DNA of 64,000 bases. Source: Eutreptiella sp. 'Long Island Sound 2002' (Eukaryota; Euglenozoa; Euglenophyceae; Eutreptiales; Eutreptiaceae). The stretch spans positions 97,761,600 through 97,825,599 of the forward strand of contig OZ038384.1 of the NCBI GenBank assembly GCA_964036045.1, given 5' to 3'. The translations under genes and the position numbers were made by a program. Shown in pieces: positions 36,778 to 46,072 of the stretch. The stretch's first letter is position 1. Every line of letters begins with the position of its first letter. The notes beneath the pieces were generated by a model, which was not told where the DNA came from, ran no database searches, and saw nothing but the letters and a program-made list of their open reading frames with translations.

Positions 36778-39700
36778 TCAGGCACCCCTGGCTGCAATCG
36801 CCCGGGTGAGTGCTGCCAAGTCCGAAACATGGATCTTGGTCTTGTGTTTGCGGATGTACTCCATGAAGGGAGTATTGACCCGCGGCACGAACGAGGAGAC
36901 GGGTTCCCAGGTATCGTGGGACGGCCCATAGCCTCGCCAACGAACCTTGAACTCCAGACCTCCTGGTGCCGAGGCTTTCGGACGCTGAGCAAGGATCTTC
37001 TCGACCGTATAATCGTCCTGCTCAGCATAGTCGTCGTCCGAATCCGCCTCATGTGCGGCATAGTTCAGGGACACATGTTGGCCACGGAGGTCGGGCTCCC
37101 GCACACGGAGTTGACTCTCGTGGCGCTCCCCGAACTGCCCGTGACCCACCTTGATGCGGTAGGTGTCCTCACCAATCCTGCGGACCACCTCGCCGGGTGT
37201 GAACCAGGTCTTGGTGCGGTGGGTGCCCATGGGGCGGGGTCTGATCATCCACACCGGGTCTCCCACCCTGAACTTCTGCGCTGGTGAGCTCGGGGCGGAC
37301 TTCTGACGCTCAGCATGCTCCTTCTCGAGCTGCTGGCGGATGTCCCGCGCCGTTTGCTCTTGCCGCGCGAAGAATTCCTTGGCATCCATAGCCATGCCAT
37401 CACCAGACAAGGGAAGTCCCCTACCCAGGGGGTCCCTGCCGAACAGAATCTGGTGAGGGGACAAACCGCCCGGAGTGGGGGTGTCATGATGGGCCTTTAG
37501 AGCAGGCCACATCTCCTCAAACCAGTTTCGACGTGGATTGGTGATGTGGATCTTGCGCAGCTTCTCGAACAGCTGCCGTCCAGCCACTTCAGCACGGCCG
37601 TTAGACCGGCTGAGATAGGCGACGCTCTTGGCATGACGTATCCCCATGAGGGAACACATAGCCTTGAACCAGCCACCAGTAAACTGGGGCCCTCGGTCAC
37701 TGCAAATGGTGCGGGGGATGTCAAAGACGGTCAGCCAATGACGAATCATCATGACTGCCACTTCCTTGGCAAGCAACCCCTTTTTGCGTGCCGGAACGGC
37801 TACAACGTAGCCGCTGTGGCGGTCCACACAGAGAACCACACAGTCAAAGGTCTCCTTGCCAATGTGCACTTCGGGCATGGAGAAGACGTCCATGGCCACG
37901 CTCTCCATGGGCTGGTCAGGAACCGGGGTCCATTGGGGTTCCCCCTTGACGTTCCGGTTATCGGGATTGCAGGCCTGGCAGACCGAGCAACCGTTCCTGA
38001 CCTTCTTGATGGCGGTGTAGAGAACGATATGGTCGATCTCGAACCGACGCTGCATGTCAAGAGCTTGCTTCTTGACCCCTGGGTGCAGCATTTGGTGGTG
38101 CCAAGCTTCACACAGCTCGAGCACCCGGGACTCTGGTACTAGCAGCTTACCATTCCGGTAGAGCTTGCCATCTTCCTCAGTCAGCCCCTTTGGCCACTTC
38201 TGCCCGTCATCAGGGTCGGTCACAGCCCTATACTCGGCCGCAAAGGCCTCAGACTTGGCGTAGTCGTCGGTCCAATCGTCTTGGAGGCAAGACTCCGGGA
38301 AGAGGTGCTTGTCGGACTCAGCTCCATCAGGGGCGAGTACTCTGACCGCTCTGCTCACCCTCGTTGCGAGGGGGGCATCTGCCGCCATGACGACGAAGCA
38401 TTTAGCACCCTCCTCCTCCATCAGGCGCTCCATTTCGATGATCCTCTTGGCTTCAGCGGTCTCAGCCTCATCGCCATGGGCAGAGATATCCGTCATGCCC
38501 TTGCTGGCGGGATAGGCCCACCTACTGAGACAGTCCGCCACGGTGTTATCCTTTCCAGGAATGTACACAACCGTGAGGTCGAACTTGGCCAAGGTCTCAT
38601 GCCATCTTGCCCGTCGGGAGGCGGGACCCGAGGGGGTGTCCACGTGCTCCTTGTGCCACGACTGCAGACTCTGATGGTCGGTGCAGACGGTGACGGGATG
38701 GAGGGCTATGTACCCAGCCCATTTCCTGAGAGCCATGACGATGGCATACGCCTCCTTTTCACGGGGCGTCCACGTCCGTCTCTGGCCTTCCGCCAGGACT
38801 CGGCTCCAGAAGGCCACGGGCACGTGCCTCCCGTCATCAAGCACTTGCTCCAACACAGCGCCAATGGCGTAGTCGGAAGCGTCGGTGCGCAGGACGAACC
38901 CTCGGTCGGGATCCACGAGGTGCAGACCCACTGCGGATAGCAGCGCCTGCTTCATCCCCTCAAAGGCACGGTCGGACTCAGCTGTCCAGACCAGAGCCTT
39001 CTTGGACCCCTTCTTGGTCTCCTCTCGGTTGCCCTTGAGCATGGTCGTCATGGGGGCTGCGTACTCGGCATACATTTTGATATACCCCGAGTAGTAGTTG
39101 CAGAACCCCAGATACGCCCGTAGCTCAGAGACCGTTTTGGGCTTTTCCCAGTGCTCAATCGCGGCCACTTTGCCAGGTATGGGCTTTCGCTGCCCGTTCC
39201 CAACTACGTGGCCAGCGAAGACCACCTCGCTTACCGCAATGGTGGCCTTGTCACTGCTGCCTGTGAGCTTGTGCCGAACCAGAAGGTCCAGCACTCGAGT
39301 GACGTCCCTCTCATGTGCCTCCAGGAGGTCCTCGTAGCTCATACTGGGGTCCCCGGACGGAATGATCAGGTCATCCACGAAGGGGTCCGCACAGTCGCGC
39401 ACCGGCTCAAGCAGGTTCTCCAGCATCCGCTGAAAAGCCGCATTGCCGTTGGTAACGCCCATGGGCATCACCTTCCACTGGAGAGGTCCAAGTGGGGTGC
39501 TCATGGCTGTGCAGGCACGGGACTCCTCGGCGAGAGGCATCTGATGATAACCATGTTTCAGGTCAATCACCGTGAAGATCCTCCGCCGGTGTTGCTTTTG
39601 CAGCATGTCCTCAATGAGGGGCAGCGTATAGCTGTCGTGCTGCGTTTGGGCGTTCAGGCCGCGGTAGTCGACCACGAGCCGCCACTCACCGGCAACCTTC

Positions 39701-41412
39701 TTGGGGACGACGAAGCACGGAGAGGCCCATTCGGAGTGGCACAGCTCGAGCCAGCCTCTCTGGATGAAGTCACGGAGGATCTTCTCCATGGCCTCCTTCC
39801 TCTCGCCCCTCAGGGCAAACTCCCGGTGCCGATACACACGGGGGTCCTGATTCAGTCGTATCTTGGCCTCGCCATACGGTCCACGTACCGGTGGAGGAAA
39901 CACAGGCTTTCCGCTGAAGAAGGTATCCCCATACTTCTGCTTCAGCCTGGCCCTCAATGCCTGGATCTTGGGGCAGTCATCGGACTCCGCCTTGGCTTTT
40001 CCGGGCACTTGAACCACGGAGCTTACTTGAGGGGTAGCGACCCCGCTCGTCTTCCGCTCAGGCGGTCTTCCCAGGTGGCCCAAAGGGCCATCTCTGGTCC
40101 TGCCTCGGAATAGATCGCCGTAGGTGGGTGGGTTACCCCCGATTGGCTCGTCCTGGCTGGATAGATGGTCCAGCACCCTCTGCACGAAGGTGTTCCCGTC
40201 ATAGGAACCAGAGACGATCGAGTCCACTTCCCACCAGGCTTTGTCCTGGCCTTTGCCCTCACGCTGGTTTCCCCAGTCGTGAAAGGGCTGATCCATATAC
40301 CCTTGAACCAGATCCCACTCCTCTTCAGTGAGGGGGTCTTCCGATTCCGATTCTTCGATGTCAACAGGGGGAACCGCAAAGCATTGCCGCCATGGCTCTG
40401 CTATGATACGGTTGACACACACGAAGTCCGCGGCGTCGGCCTGATCAAGGCCCCCATCCACATAGTGGAATTCTGTTGGCCATCTCTGGGGTGGCATGGG
40501 CTGTCCCTTAGCGTCCTGATAGACACTCTCTCCAGCCGGCAGGACGACCTTGTTTAAGGTCATGTTGGTCAATGAGGCTACCCAATGTCGGGTACTTTCC
40601 TCCTCGGTGCATCCCATAGGAACAACCAGCACTGCCTTGGAGCGGTCCTTGCGAATCTTCGCTATCGCTGTCGGAATGTCCCAACGGGGGCAATGGATCC
40701 ACATCAATCCCTGATGCGGACCCCAGTGCTTCTTCCACGCGGAGTCCTGGGCGCTCCAGTACTTCTCACACACCCGCAGATGGGCGGAGGTTCCTGAAGA
40801 GAACGCATCCAGGGCCAGATCCGAAGCTCCCAAGTCCGCGACAACTCGGCTCGCCACTTCCGGCCTTACGCCGTACTCCTGGTTTGCAGGACCAGTTGGC
40901 TCAGTGTCCAGCGCGGCCACTTCGAGCTGATTGCGTTCGGGGTGGTTCCATTGGCATTCCACATGGTGCTCAGGTGACGAAAGCCACGAGAGCTGGTCGT
41001 CCTGGTACAGGGTCATGGAGGCCTGGGCCGGGAGAACGCCGGAGTCCGTGTCCATCATGAAGTCGTACCCGACGATCATGTCCCAGTCCATCTCGGCCTC
41101 GTAGAAGCGACCGTGCAGGAGGATTTCCTTGCCGAGGTCTGGGCGGCTCAGCTCACGATGGTTCACGAACTGCAGCCCAATGGCCGCTTCCTTCGTGCCT
41201 CCCACCATGTACTGGCCGTTCGCCACCTTCAGCCTGACAGGTTTCCGACTGTCGGTCAGACACTCTGGTGGAAGTAGGCCAGCCTTGACCAAGCTGACCT
41301 GGGCTCCCGTGTCGACCAACACGTCGAAAACCTTTTCCACTTCCCCGCATAAGGCACGGACCTTAAGATGCAACTGCCGCTCGCGACCGACACGGCGCAC
41401 GGCGTGCAAAAC
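36778..41412 (-). CDS. pol: Pol polyprotein: protease, MTase-like, RT, RNase H, integrase, chromodomain
   Basis: About 1543 residues, counted from TTG at 41409, one codon after the first in-frame GTT. Aspartic protease DTG is at 33-35 with IVGYDF at 112-117. Residues 190-320 form an extra domain (LDAFSSGTSAH, WIHCPRWDIP, AVLVVPMG) like the Dam/N6-adenine methyltransferase-like domain of DIRS elements. RT has LVVDYRGLN (578), VIDLKHGYHQMPL (614) and catalytic FVDD (677-680). RNase H residues include D843, E884/E886, D911 and D959. Integrase has H1105/H1109/C1141/C1144, then D1174, D1238 and E1274. The chromodomain (1468-1520) has the aromatic positions Y, W, W (FKVRWRGY, DTWEP). TGA at 41413-41415 closes the frame upstream, so expression likely needs +1 frameshifting. 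Stop TGA 36778-36780. All catalytic residues are intact. Confidence 0.93.
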   Translation of the reverse strand, partial: VLHAVRRVGRERQLHLKVRALCGEVEKVFDVLVDTGAQVSLVKAGLLPPECLTDSRKPVRLKVANGQYMVGGTKEAAIGLQFVNHRELSRPDLGKEILLHGRFYEAEMDWDMIVGYDFMMDTDSGVLPAQASMTLYQDDQLSWLSSPEHHVECQWNHPERNQLEVAALDTEPTGPANQEYGVRPEVASRVVADLGASDLALDAFSSGTSAHLRVCEKYWSAQDSAWKKHWGPHQGLMWIHCPRWDIPTAIAKIRKDRSKAVLVVPMGCTEEESTRHWVASLTNMTLNKVVLPAGESVYQDAKGQPMPPQRWPTEFHYVDGGLDQADAADFVCVNRIIAEPWRQCFAVPPVDIEESESEDPLTEEEWDLVQGYMDQPFHDWGNQREGKGQDKAWWEVDSIVSGSYDGNTFVQRVLDHLSSQDEPIGGNPPTYGDLFRGRTRDGPLGHLGRPPERKTSGVATPQVSSVVQVPGKAKAESDDCPKIQALRARLKQKYGDTFFSGKPVFPPPVRGPYGEAKIRLNQDPRVYRHREFALRGERKEAMEKILRDFIQRGWLELCHSEWASPCFVVPKKVAGEWRLVVDYRGLNAQTQHDSYTLPLIEDMLQKQHRRRIFTVIDLKHGYHQMPLAEESRACTAMSTPLGPLQWKVMPMGVTNGNAAFQRMLENLLEPVRDCADPFVDDLIIPSGDPSMSYEDLLEAHERDVTRVLDLLVRHKLTGSSDKATIAVSEVVFAGHVVGNGQRKPIPGKVAAIEHWEKPKTVSELRAYLGFCNYYSGYIKMYAEYAAPMTTMLKGNREETKKGSKKALVWTAESDRAFEGMKQALLSAVGLHLVDPDRGFVLRTDASDYAIGAVLEQVLDDGRHVPVAFWSRVLAEGQRRTWTPREKEAYAIVMALRKWAGYIALHPVTVCTDHQSLQSWHKEHVDTPSGPASRRARWHETLAKFDLTVVYIPGKDNTVADCLSRWAYPASKGMTDISAHGDEAETAEAKRIIEMERLMEEEGAKCFVVMAADAPLATRVSRAVRVLAPDGAESDKHLFPESCLQDDWTDDYAKSEAFAAEYRAVTDPDDGQKWPKGLTEEDGKLYRNGKLLVPESRVLELCEAWHHQMLHPGVKKQALDMQRRFEIDHIVLYTAIKKVRNGCSVCQACNPDNRNVKGEPQWTPVPDQPMESVAMDVFSMPEVHIGKETFDCVVLCVDRHSGYVVAVPARKKGLLAKEVAVMMIRHWLTVFDIPRTICSDRGPQFTGGWFKAMCSLMGIRHAKSVAYLSRSNGRAEVAGRQLFEKLRKIHITNPRRNWFEEMWPALKAHHDTPTPGGLSPHQILFGRDPLGRGLPLSGDGMAMDAKEFFARQEQTARDIRQQLEKEHAERQKSAPSSPAQKFRVGDPVWMIRPRPMGTHRTKTWFTPGEVVRRIGEDTYRIKVGHGQFGERHESQLRVREPDLRGQHVSLNYAAHEADSDDDYAEQDDYTVEKILAQRPKASAPGGLEFKVRWRGYGPSHDTWEPVSSFVPRVNTPFMEYIRKHKTKIHVSDLAALTRAIAARGA

Positions 41413-41761
41413 TCAGGATCTCCGGCCGTCCCAGAAGCTCAACAAGCGACTGGTGCAGGTCGTGGACAATGGGCTCAGGCTGCCCATCTGCAGCATCCAG
41501 CTGCGGTCCGGGTGATCCTCCGATACTCTCGGAAAGATCCTGTAGTACATCAAACACATTCTTGGTCGCGAAGGAAGGACGGGTGCAAGGGTTCGTGCCT
41601 TCACTTGCCCTCACCCAGCCTCCGCGACTGGGTGCCGGACCGGGCCTTCCGCCCGCGGCAGTCCCTTTGTGCTTATCGACTCCCGACTGGGATGGTTCGG
41701 CGCTTCCCACGTCACCATCCTGCGACCGCCCTAGCTGGGGCCCTTGGCTGCAGGGGCTCCG
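41363..41761 (-). CDS. Gag-frame bridge between Gag stop and Pol
   Basis: After the Gag TAG (41762-41764) the same frame stays open for 132 codons to TAA at 41363-41365. It encodes RSPCSQGPQLG, then KNVFDVLQDLSESIGG and VHDLHQSLVELLGRPEIL. It has no recognised domain but includes amphipathic helical stretches. It overlaps the Pol frame by about 50 nt, and moving from this frame to Pol is a +1 shift. If Gag-Pol is made as one chain, this is the linker before the protease. It is unclear whether TAG readthrough really occurs or the stop is a mutation. Confidence 0.45.
   Translation of the reverse strand, partial: RSPCSQGPQLGRSQDGDVGSAEPSQSGVDKHKGTAAGGRPGPAPSRGGWVRASEGTNPCTRPSFATKNVFDVLQDLSESIGGSPGPQLDAADGQPEPIVHDLHQSLVELLGRPEILSFARRAPCRSRAAVAS
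41410..41416 (-). promoter_or_regulatory. Candidate +1 frameshift heptamer CTG-AGT-T
   Basis: In the Gag/bridge frame the sequence reads ATC CTG AGT TTT. Skipping one A after CTG gives GTT TTG CAC, the Pol frame, directly after that frame's last upstream stop (TGA 41413-41415). The yeast Ty3 site is GCG-AGT-T with the same skipped A. The match is in layout (NNN-AGT-T) and position, not in the first codon. Confidence 0.4.
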
Positions 41762-44659
41762 CTAGGGGGCGTCGGTTGTGGAGGAAGGGGTGTTCTCCTC
41801 CGCATCAACCTCGTTGACGCCCTTCTTCCTTCCACCTTTCTTACCCTTCTTGTCCTTGTCCTTGTTCTGGTCATTCTGGTTGTTCTCCTTGTTCTTGTTG
41901 TCCGACCTGGGGACCCAGTTCCGCTTGATCTCCTGGATCTCCTTGGCCAACTCGGTCCCCACCGACGACATCAGGTTGGCCAGCTCGTCCTTGTCGACCT
42001 CCACTTTGGCTTCCCGGATACCCGCGGGCGCACGCTTCTTCGACCCGTGCGCCTTCTTGTAAGCCTCCGTGTCGGCCTTGTGGACGGGGCATGTTCGGTG
42101 GTCATGGTTGAAGCCTCGCTTCCTCCCATAACACACGAAACAGCCCTGAGGGTGAGCTCGTATGAACTCCCCAAAGGACAGCGGAGGGTCGCCGATGCGG
42201 CGAGGGTCCCTCTTCTCCTGCTTCCTCCAACCCTGCTGCAGGGGCTTCCAGTTTCCCGGTTTGCTCCCCGCGCTCAGGTTTTTGGCCACGAAGGCACAAA
42301 CGGCCACCTCGGCGGGCTCATCGTCGTCGTCATCGTCGACGAGAGTCTCATCGCCGCCGGCTCCCGCTGGGTCCATGGCAGCTTCCCCGCCAGGTCCCTC
42401 GCCAACGTAGTTGACGTCGCGGTCGCCGGGCCTCAACCCGCGGGTGTGGTGGAGGTTTCGGTACTCCTTGAGTACTTCCTCGCCAACCCACTCCAGGATC
42501 TCGTCGCAGCTCATCCGCGCCGGGATGGCCTGCAGACGGATGGTCTGGCCGCTCAACTCACACTCGTCAAGGCGCCACATCGCGGTCTTCTCGCGATCGC
42601 CCGAGACGGTGATGAGGAGAGCGTTCCGCAGGGAGTGCCGTTTGACATCCCGGGCCACGTTCTTCTTCGCCCAAGCCACCACGTTCGTATGATACTCTTT
42701 GGGGAGCATCATCTTGACCGTGTGGTTGGACTTGGCCCTCTTGGATTCCTCCTTGGTGACCCTCTTGATCCATGCTTCCGGCAGCATGGAGAGCAGGCGA
42801 GCCTGCTCGTCACCCTCGTTCCAATCCTCCTCGTTGCGGCGGTAGAGGGTGTATTTCCCTCGGAAGTCCCGCCAATCCCGCAGGCGGATCTCCCGTCCAT
42901 CATGCTCAAGCTTGATGGACTTCCACCGCTTGGCAGCCACCTGCGGAGCGTCCACCCGCTCCTGCTCGTTGAGCCACTTCTTGGCTTCCTTGAGGGTCTT
43001 GATTTTCCCCTCCTTGGTCGCCATGAAGTATAGCTCTCCGAGCACTTCCGGCAGGCGGTACCTGAACCGTCTGAAGACATATCTCTCCGCATCCGCGTGA
43101 GGCATGTCTTCAGTGACGGTCAGCCCCCAATCGTCCAGCTTCTCCAAGAGGCGGTCGAGGTTGAGGGGGTTGCCGTCGTACATGGGGGGCTTGATGTCCT
43201 TCAAGTCTTCCCACACGGCGGCGTCCGCGGCCTTAGAGACCATGAACGCCGGCCGCGAGGTCGACCGAGGTTCCCATCGGCCTCGCCCACGGACTCCCAC
43301 GGCCGCCACGTCCATCTCCTCCATGGAATCCCTGTGGCTACGCCGCGGTTCCTCCATGTACGCTGAACCTAGATGTTCACGCCGTACTGCTTCCATGTAC
43401 GCATCCTCATCACGGCGCTGGCGGCTGCGTTCAGCGGCCTCCCGTTGTACACCACGCGGCGGGCTGATGTCGAACTCCTCCAGGTCCAGGTCCAGGTCCT
43501 CACCTTCGCCGACATCCCACTCCACGTCTCCTCTGGGGACCTCATCCCTGAGTCCACCATAACGTCCACCAGCCATTGGGATTGGCTCCAGGGCTGGTGC
43601 GGGGCGCCGGGGGCGTACCGGTGTCCGCGGTGGGGCACGGCGGTTGCGGTACTCCGCGCTGAGCCACTCATCACGCCAATCCTCACTGCCACTGCCGGGC
43701 GGCACGCGCTCGTTGCGGCGGCCCGCGCTGTGGTGAGAGGGGGCGGTGAGAGAGGGGGCACTGGCGCTGGGGCGACTCCTGGGGGCTCCGCCGGGGGCGT
43801 GGGGTCTGCCTGGACCTGGTCCGGGTCCCCAGCCGTCGTCCGACGAGCCAGACTCCAGGGGTGGGTGGTCGCTGCCGACGCTCCCACGGGCTTCCAGCGC
43901 GTCCAGCCTCAGCTGCAGGCCGCTGATGACCGTGTTCAGCTGCCTGGTCTCGGCCCTGGCGATGTCCAGGTCTTTCTGCGCGCGCGCGGCGACCTTGGAG
44001 ATGCGAGCCATCTCGCCCTTGCCCGTGTCTACCTCGCACTCGAGGGAAAAGACCCTCCTGCGGAGGTAGACAATCCACCGCCAGGTGGTATCCGGGTCGC
44101 CGTTCCCTGGTGGGTCGTCGGGGTCCCCAGGGGGTCCTCCAGGAGGGCCTCCGCCGGGTCCGCCCGGTCCAGGGGGTCCTCCCCCGCCCGGTGGTCCGCC
44201 TCCAGGGGGTCCGCTTGGTGGGCGTCCTCCAGGGGGTCCTGATGGTCCTCCGCCAGGGGGTGCCGGTGGGTCTCCGCCGGGTCGCCTCGGTGGGTCCGAG
44301 GATGGGCGCTTCTTCGTGATGCCGAAGTCCATGTCGTCATCCTCGTCCATGTCGCCCCACCTGGGCGTCTCGGTCTCGGAAGACTCCGAGCTCTGGTAGG
44401 GAGGAGGGAGATCCTCATCCTCACCTTCTGGTTCCATGGGGACGTCTCCGCCTCCTCCGCCCGTCCAAGCCACCACTTGGCGATGTCGGCGGCCTCGTTC
44501 GTCCCCGTCGCTGGCGGTGAAGAAGGGGCCACTGTCGTGGGGGTGTCCGCCCGCTGGCCTTCGTGGCCTCTCGGGGGTCTTCCCCTTACCCTTCCTCCGT
44601 CGGTAGGCGGTGGGGCCACTGCTCCCACTGCTGCCCGTGCCGGCCTCGTCCAGCGTCAT
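41762..44659 (-). CDS. gag: Gag structural protein
   Basis: 965 residues from ATG at 44659. The N-terminal third is disordered, with an LPPPYQS motif (PPPY 85-88, like retroviral late domains) and a Pro/Gly-rich tract (120-190). A coiled coil follows at about 215-258. The helical capsid-like region spans roughly 478-740 (AVWEDLKDIKPPMYDGNP, YVFRRFRYRLPEVLGELYF, LLSMLPEAWIKRV). A zinc-knuckle-like motif C840-x2-C843-x8-H852-x4-C857 has a longer spacer than the CX2CX4HX4C standard. The C-terminus is Lys/Asn-rich (KDKDKKGKKGGRKK), suiting RNA binding. The stop is TAG at 41762-41764. It starts 30 nt after the ORF1 stop, in the same frame. The role (particle assembly, RNA packaging) is inferred from position and domain order. 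Confidence 0.85.
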   Translation of the reverse strand: MTLDEAGTGSSGSSGPTAYRRRKGKGKTPERPRRPAGGHPHDSGPFFTASDGDERGRRHRQVVAWTGGGGGDVPMEPEGEDEDLPPPYQSSESSETETPRWGDMDEDDDMDFGITKKRPSSDPPRRPGGDPPAPPGGGPSGPPGGRPPSGPPGGGPPGGGGPPGPGGPGGGPPGGPPGDPDDPPGNGDPDTTWRWIVYLRRRVFSLECEVDTGKGEMARISKVAARAQKDLDIARAETRQLNTVISGLQLRLDALEARGSVGSDHPPLESGSSDDGWGPGPGPGRPHAPGGAPRSRPSASAPSLTAPSHHSAGRRNERVPPGSGSEDWRDEWLSAEYRNRRAPPRTPVRPRRPAPALEPIPMAGGRYGGLRDEVPRGDVEWDVGEGEDLDLDLEEFDISPPRGVQREAAERSRQRRDEDAYMEAVRREHLGSAYMEEPRRSHRDSMEEMDVAAVGVRGRGRWEPRSTSRPAFMVSKAADAAVWEDLKDIKPPMYDGNPLNLDRLLEKLDDWGLTVTEDMPHADAERYVFRRFRYRLPEVLGELYFMATKEGKIKTLKEAKKWLNEQERVDAPQVAAKRWKSIKLEHDGREIRLRDWRDFRGKYTLYRRNEEDWNEGDEQARLLSMLPEAWIKRVTKEESKRAKSNHTVKMMLPKEYHTNVVAWAKKNVARDVKRHSLRNALLITVSGDREKTAMWRLDECELSGQTIRLQAIPARMSCDEILEWVGEEVLKEYRNLHHTRGLRPGDRDVNYVGEGPGGEAAMDPAGAGGDETLVDDDDDDEPAEVAVCAFVAKNLSAGSKPGNWKPLQQGWRKQEKRDPRRIGDPPLSFGEFIRAHPQGCFVCYGRKRGFNHDHRTCPVHKADTEAYKKAHGSKKRAPAGIREAKVEVDKDELANLMSSVGTELAKEIQEIKRNWVPRSDNKNKENNQNDQNKDKDKKGKKGGRKKGVNEVDAEENTPSSTTDAP

Positions 44660-44689
44660 CTTGGAGGAGGCGTCCCCTTCGAAAAGCTT

Positions 44690-46072
44690 TCAAAGGGTCT
44701 CCACTCGTGATCCTCCCGGGGGAGTCTCGCGGCGGAGTTTGGCCTCTGCCTCCTCCATTGCAGCGGCGGTGGCTGCGGCAGCCCGCACTTCGGCTTCCTC
44801 CCGAGCACGAGCCGCCTCGGCTTCCCGGGCCTGCTGCAGCCGCGCCTTCTGTGCTTCCAACGCTGCCAGCTCCGCCTCCGTCTTGGCCTTCTCCTCAGCG
44901 ACCTTCCGTCGCGCGGCCTCGATGGCGTCCTTCTTGGCGGCGTCCGCTTGGGCCTTTGCCGTCGCATCGGCGTGGGCCCTTTCCTCCGCCTCCTTCTTTG
45001 CCCTCTCTTGGGCAAGCGCCTCTTCCAGCGCCTTCACTTCGGCCTCCCTGCAGGCAATGGCCTCCTGCGTCCGGCGGGCTTCCTCATCGGTTGCCCTGAT
45101 CCGGGCAGCCACTGCCTCATGGGCGGCCGCAGCCGTGAGACCGGCCGCGATGGCTGCCACTTTCGAGGCGTGGTAGTCCATGCCTCTGCCCCACTCGGTG
45201 GCCTCCTCATGGGCGATGCCGACGGCGCCCTCCACGGCGGCGTTCCGCTGCGTGGCCCGTTGCCGGGCAACCCGAAGGTTGCAGGGCACCCCACAGACGC
45301 GCTCACAGGCGCGCGCCACGTCCCTTTGGGCGGGAGCGGCGCTGCTGCTGGAGCTGGCCTGGTCGGCCGGCATCCTCCCGCGGTGGGCCGACTCCACGTC
45401 GCTGCTGGGGCCTGCTGGGGCCTGCTGGGGCCTCAGGAGCAGCGGACGGGGCTTGGCCCTGGTCTGCTTGGCGACTTCCATGAAGTCCCCAAGGGTGGCG
45501 TGGCCGGGGTGGTGACCACCATTGGCCCGTTGGGGAGTGGGGGCTGGGGTTCCGCCCTTGGCGCCTTGGGCGGCTTCGGCGGCCAGGGACTCCTGGTACT
45601 CCCGCCACTTCCGGTCCCGCTTCCTGTCCCCGGCGGACCGCATCTCCTTCCCCGGAGACGCGCTGCTGCTGCCCTGCAGCCTGCGCTCGCTCCCCGGTTC
45701 CGGGAAGTTCTTCTCGATCATGTCCCACATGGAGAAGTTGATCGAGGCCCCCGACGGGTACTCGTTGGGGGTCTCGTCCTCCTCGATCCCGTCGGGGCGC
45801 AGCCCTTCGCCGGGCCTGTCCGGCCGGGTCCAGGTCCTCCACCGCCTCTGCTGGAACCGGAAGGCAAACCCTTCCGCCCGCAGCCAGTCCTCCACGGCCT
45901 GCAGGCGGTCGGGGGCGATGTCCGTGCGGAGCTCGAAGCTCCCGGGCATGCCGCCTTCGCACTGGGGGTGGCTGTGGCGGTAGTGCTGGTCCCAAACCAA
46001 CCCGCGCAGCAGGCGCGCTGCATGGGGGTGGGGCCGCGGCCACGTCCTGCCCGCTTCTTGCCAATTCACCAT
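44690..46072 (-). CDS. ORF1, coiled-coil protein preceding Gag
   Basis: 460 residues from ATG at 46072 (context GCTGCCATGG). A non-ATG frame extends up to 46123, but the ATG is preferred. The N-terminal 100 residues hold a possible globular unit (LRTDIAPDRLQAVEDWLRAEGFAF). The middle is Pro/Ser-rich and disordered. Residues about 317-449 form an almost uninterrupted Ala/Glu/Lys/Arg coiled coil (AEVKALEEALAQERAKKEAE). The stop TGA (44690-44692) is followed in frame by ten codons and the Gag ATG, so readthrough would make an ORF1-Gag fusion. No known family is recognised. A second structural protein or oligomerisation factor is plausible from its position directly behind the 5' LTR. Confidence 0.7.
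   Translation of the reverse strand: MVNWQEAGRTWPRPHPHAARLLRGLVWDQHYRHSHPQCEGGMPGSFELRTDIAPDRLQAVEDWLRAEGFAFRFQQRRWRTWTRPDRPGEGLRPDGIEEDETPNEYPSGASINFSMWDMIEKNFPEPGSERRLQGSSSASPGKEMRSAGDRKRDRKWREYQESLAAEAAQGAKGGTPAPTPQRANGGHHPGHATLGDFMEVAKQTRAKPRPLLLRPQQAPAGPSSDVESAHRGRMPADQASSSSSAAPAQRDVARACERVCGVPCNLRVARQRATQRNAAVEGAVGIAHEEATEWGRGMDYHASKVAAIAAGLTAAAAHEAVAARIRATDEEARRTQEAIACREAEVKALEEALAQERAKKEAEERAHADATAKAQADAAKKDAIEAARRKVAEEKAKTEAELAALEAQKARLQQAREAEAARAREEAEVRAAAATAAAMEEAEAKLRRETPPGGSRVETL

Noticed and set aside
41744-43033. 429-codon plus-strand frame opposite Gag
   Set aside because: It is the antisense shadow of Gag, without recognisable domains; the minus-strand frame has capsid and zinc-knuckle-like motifs.
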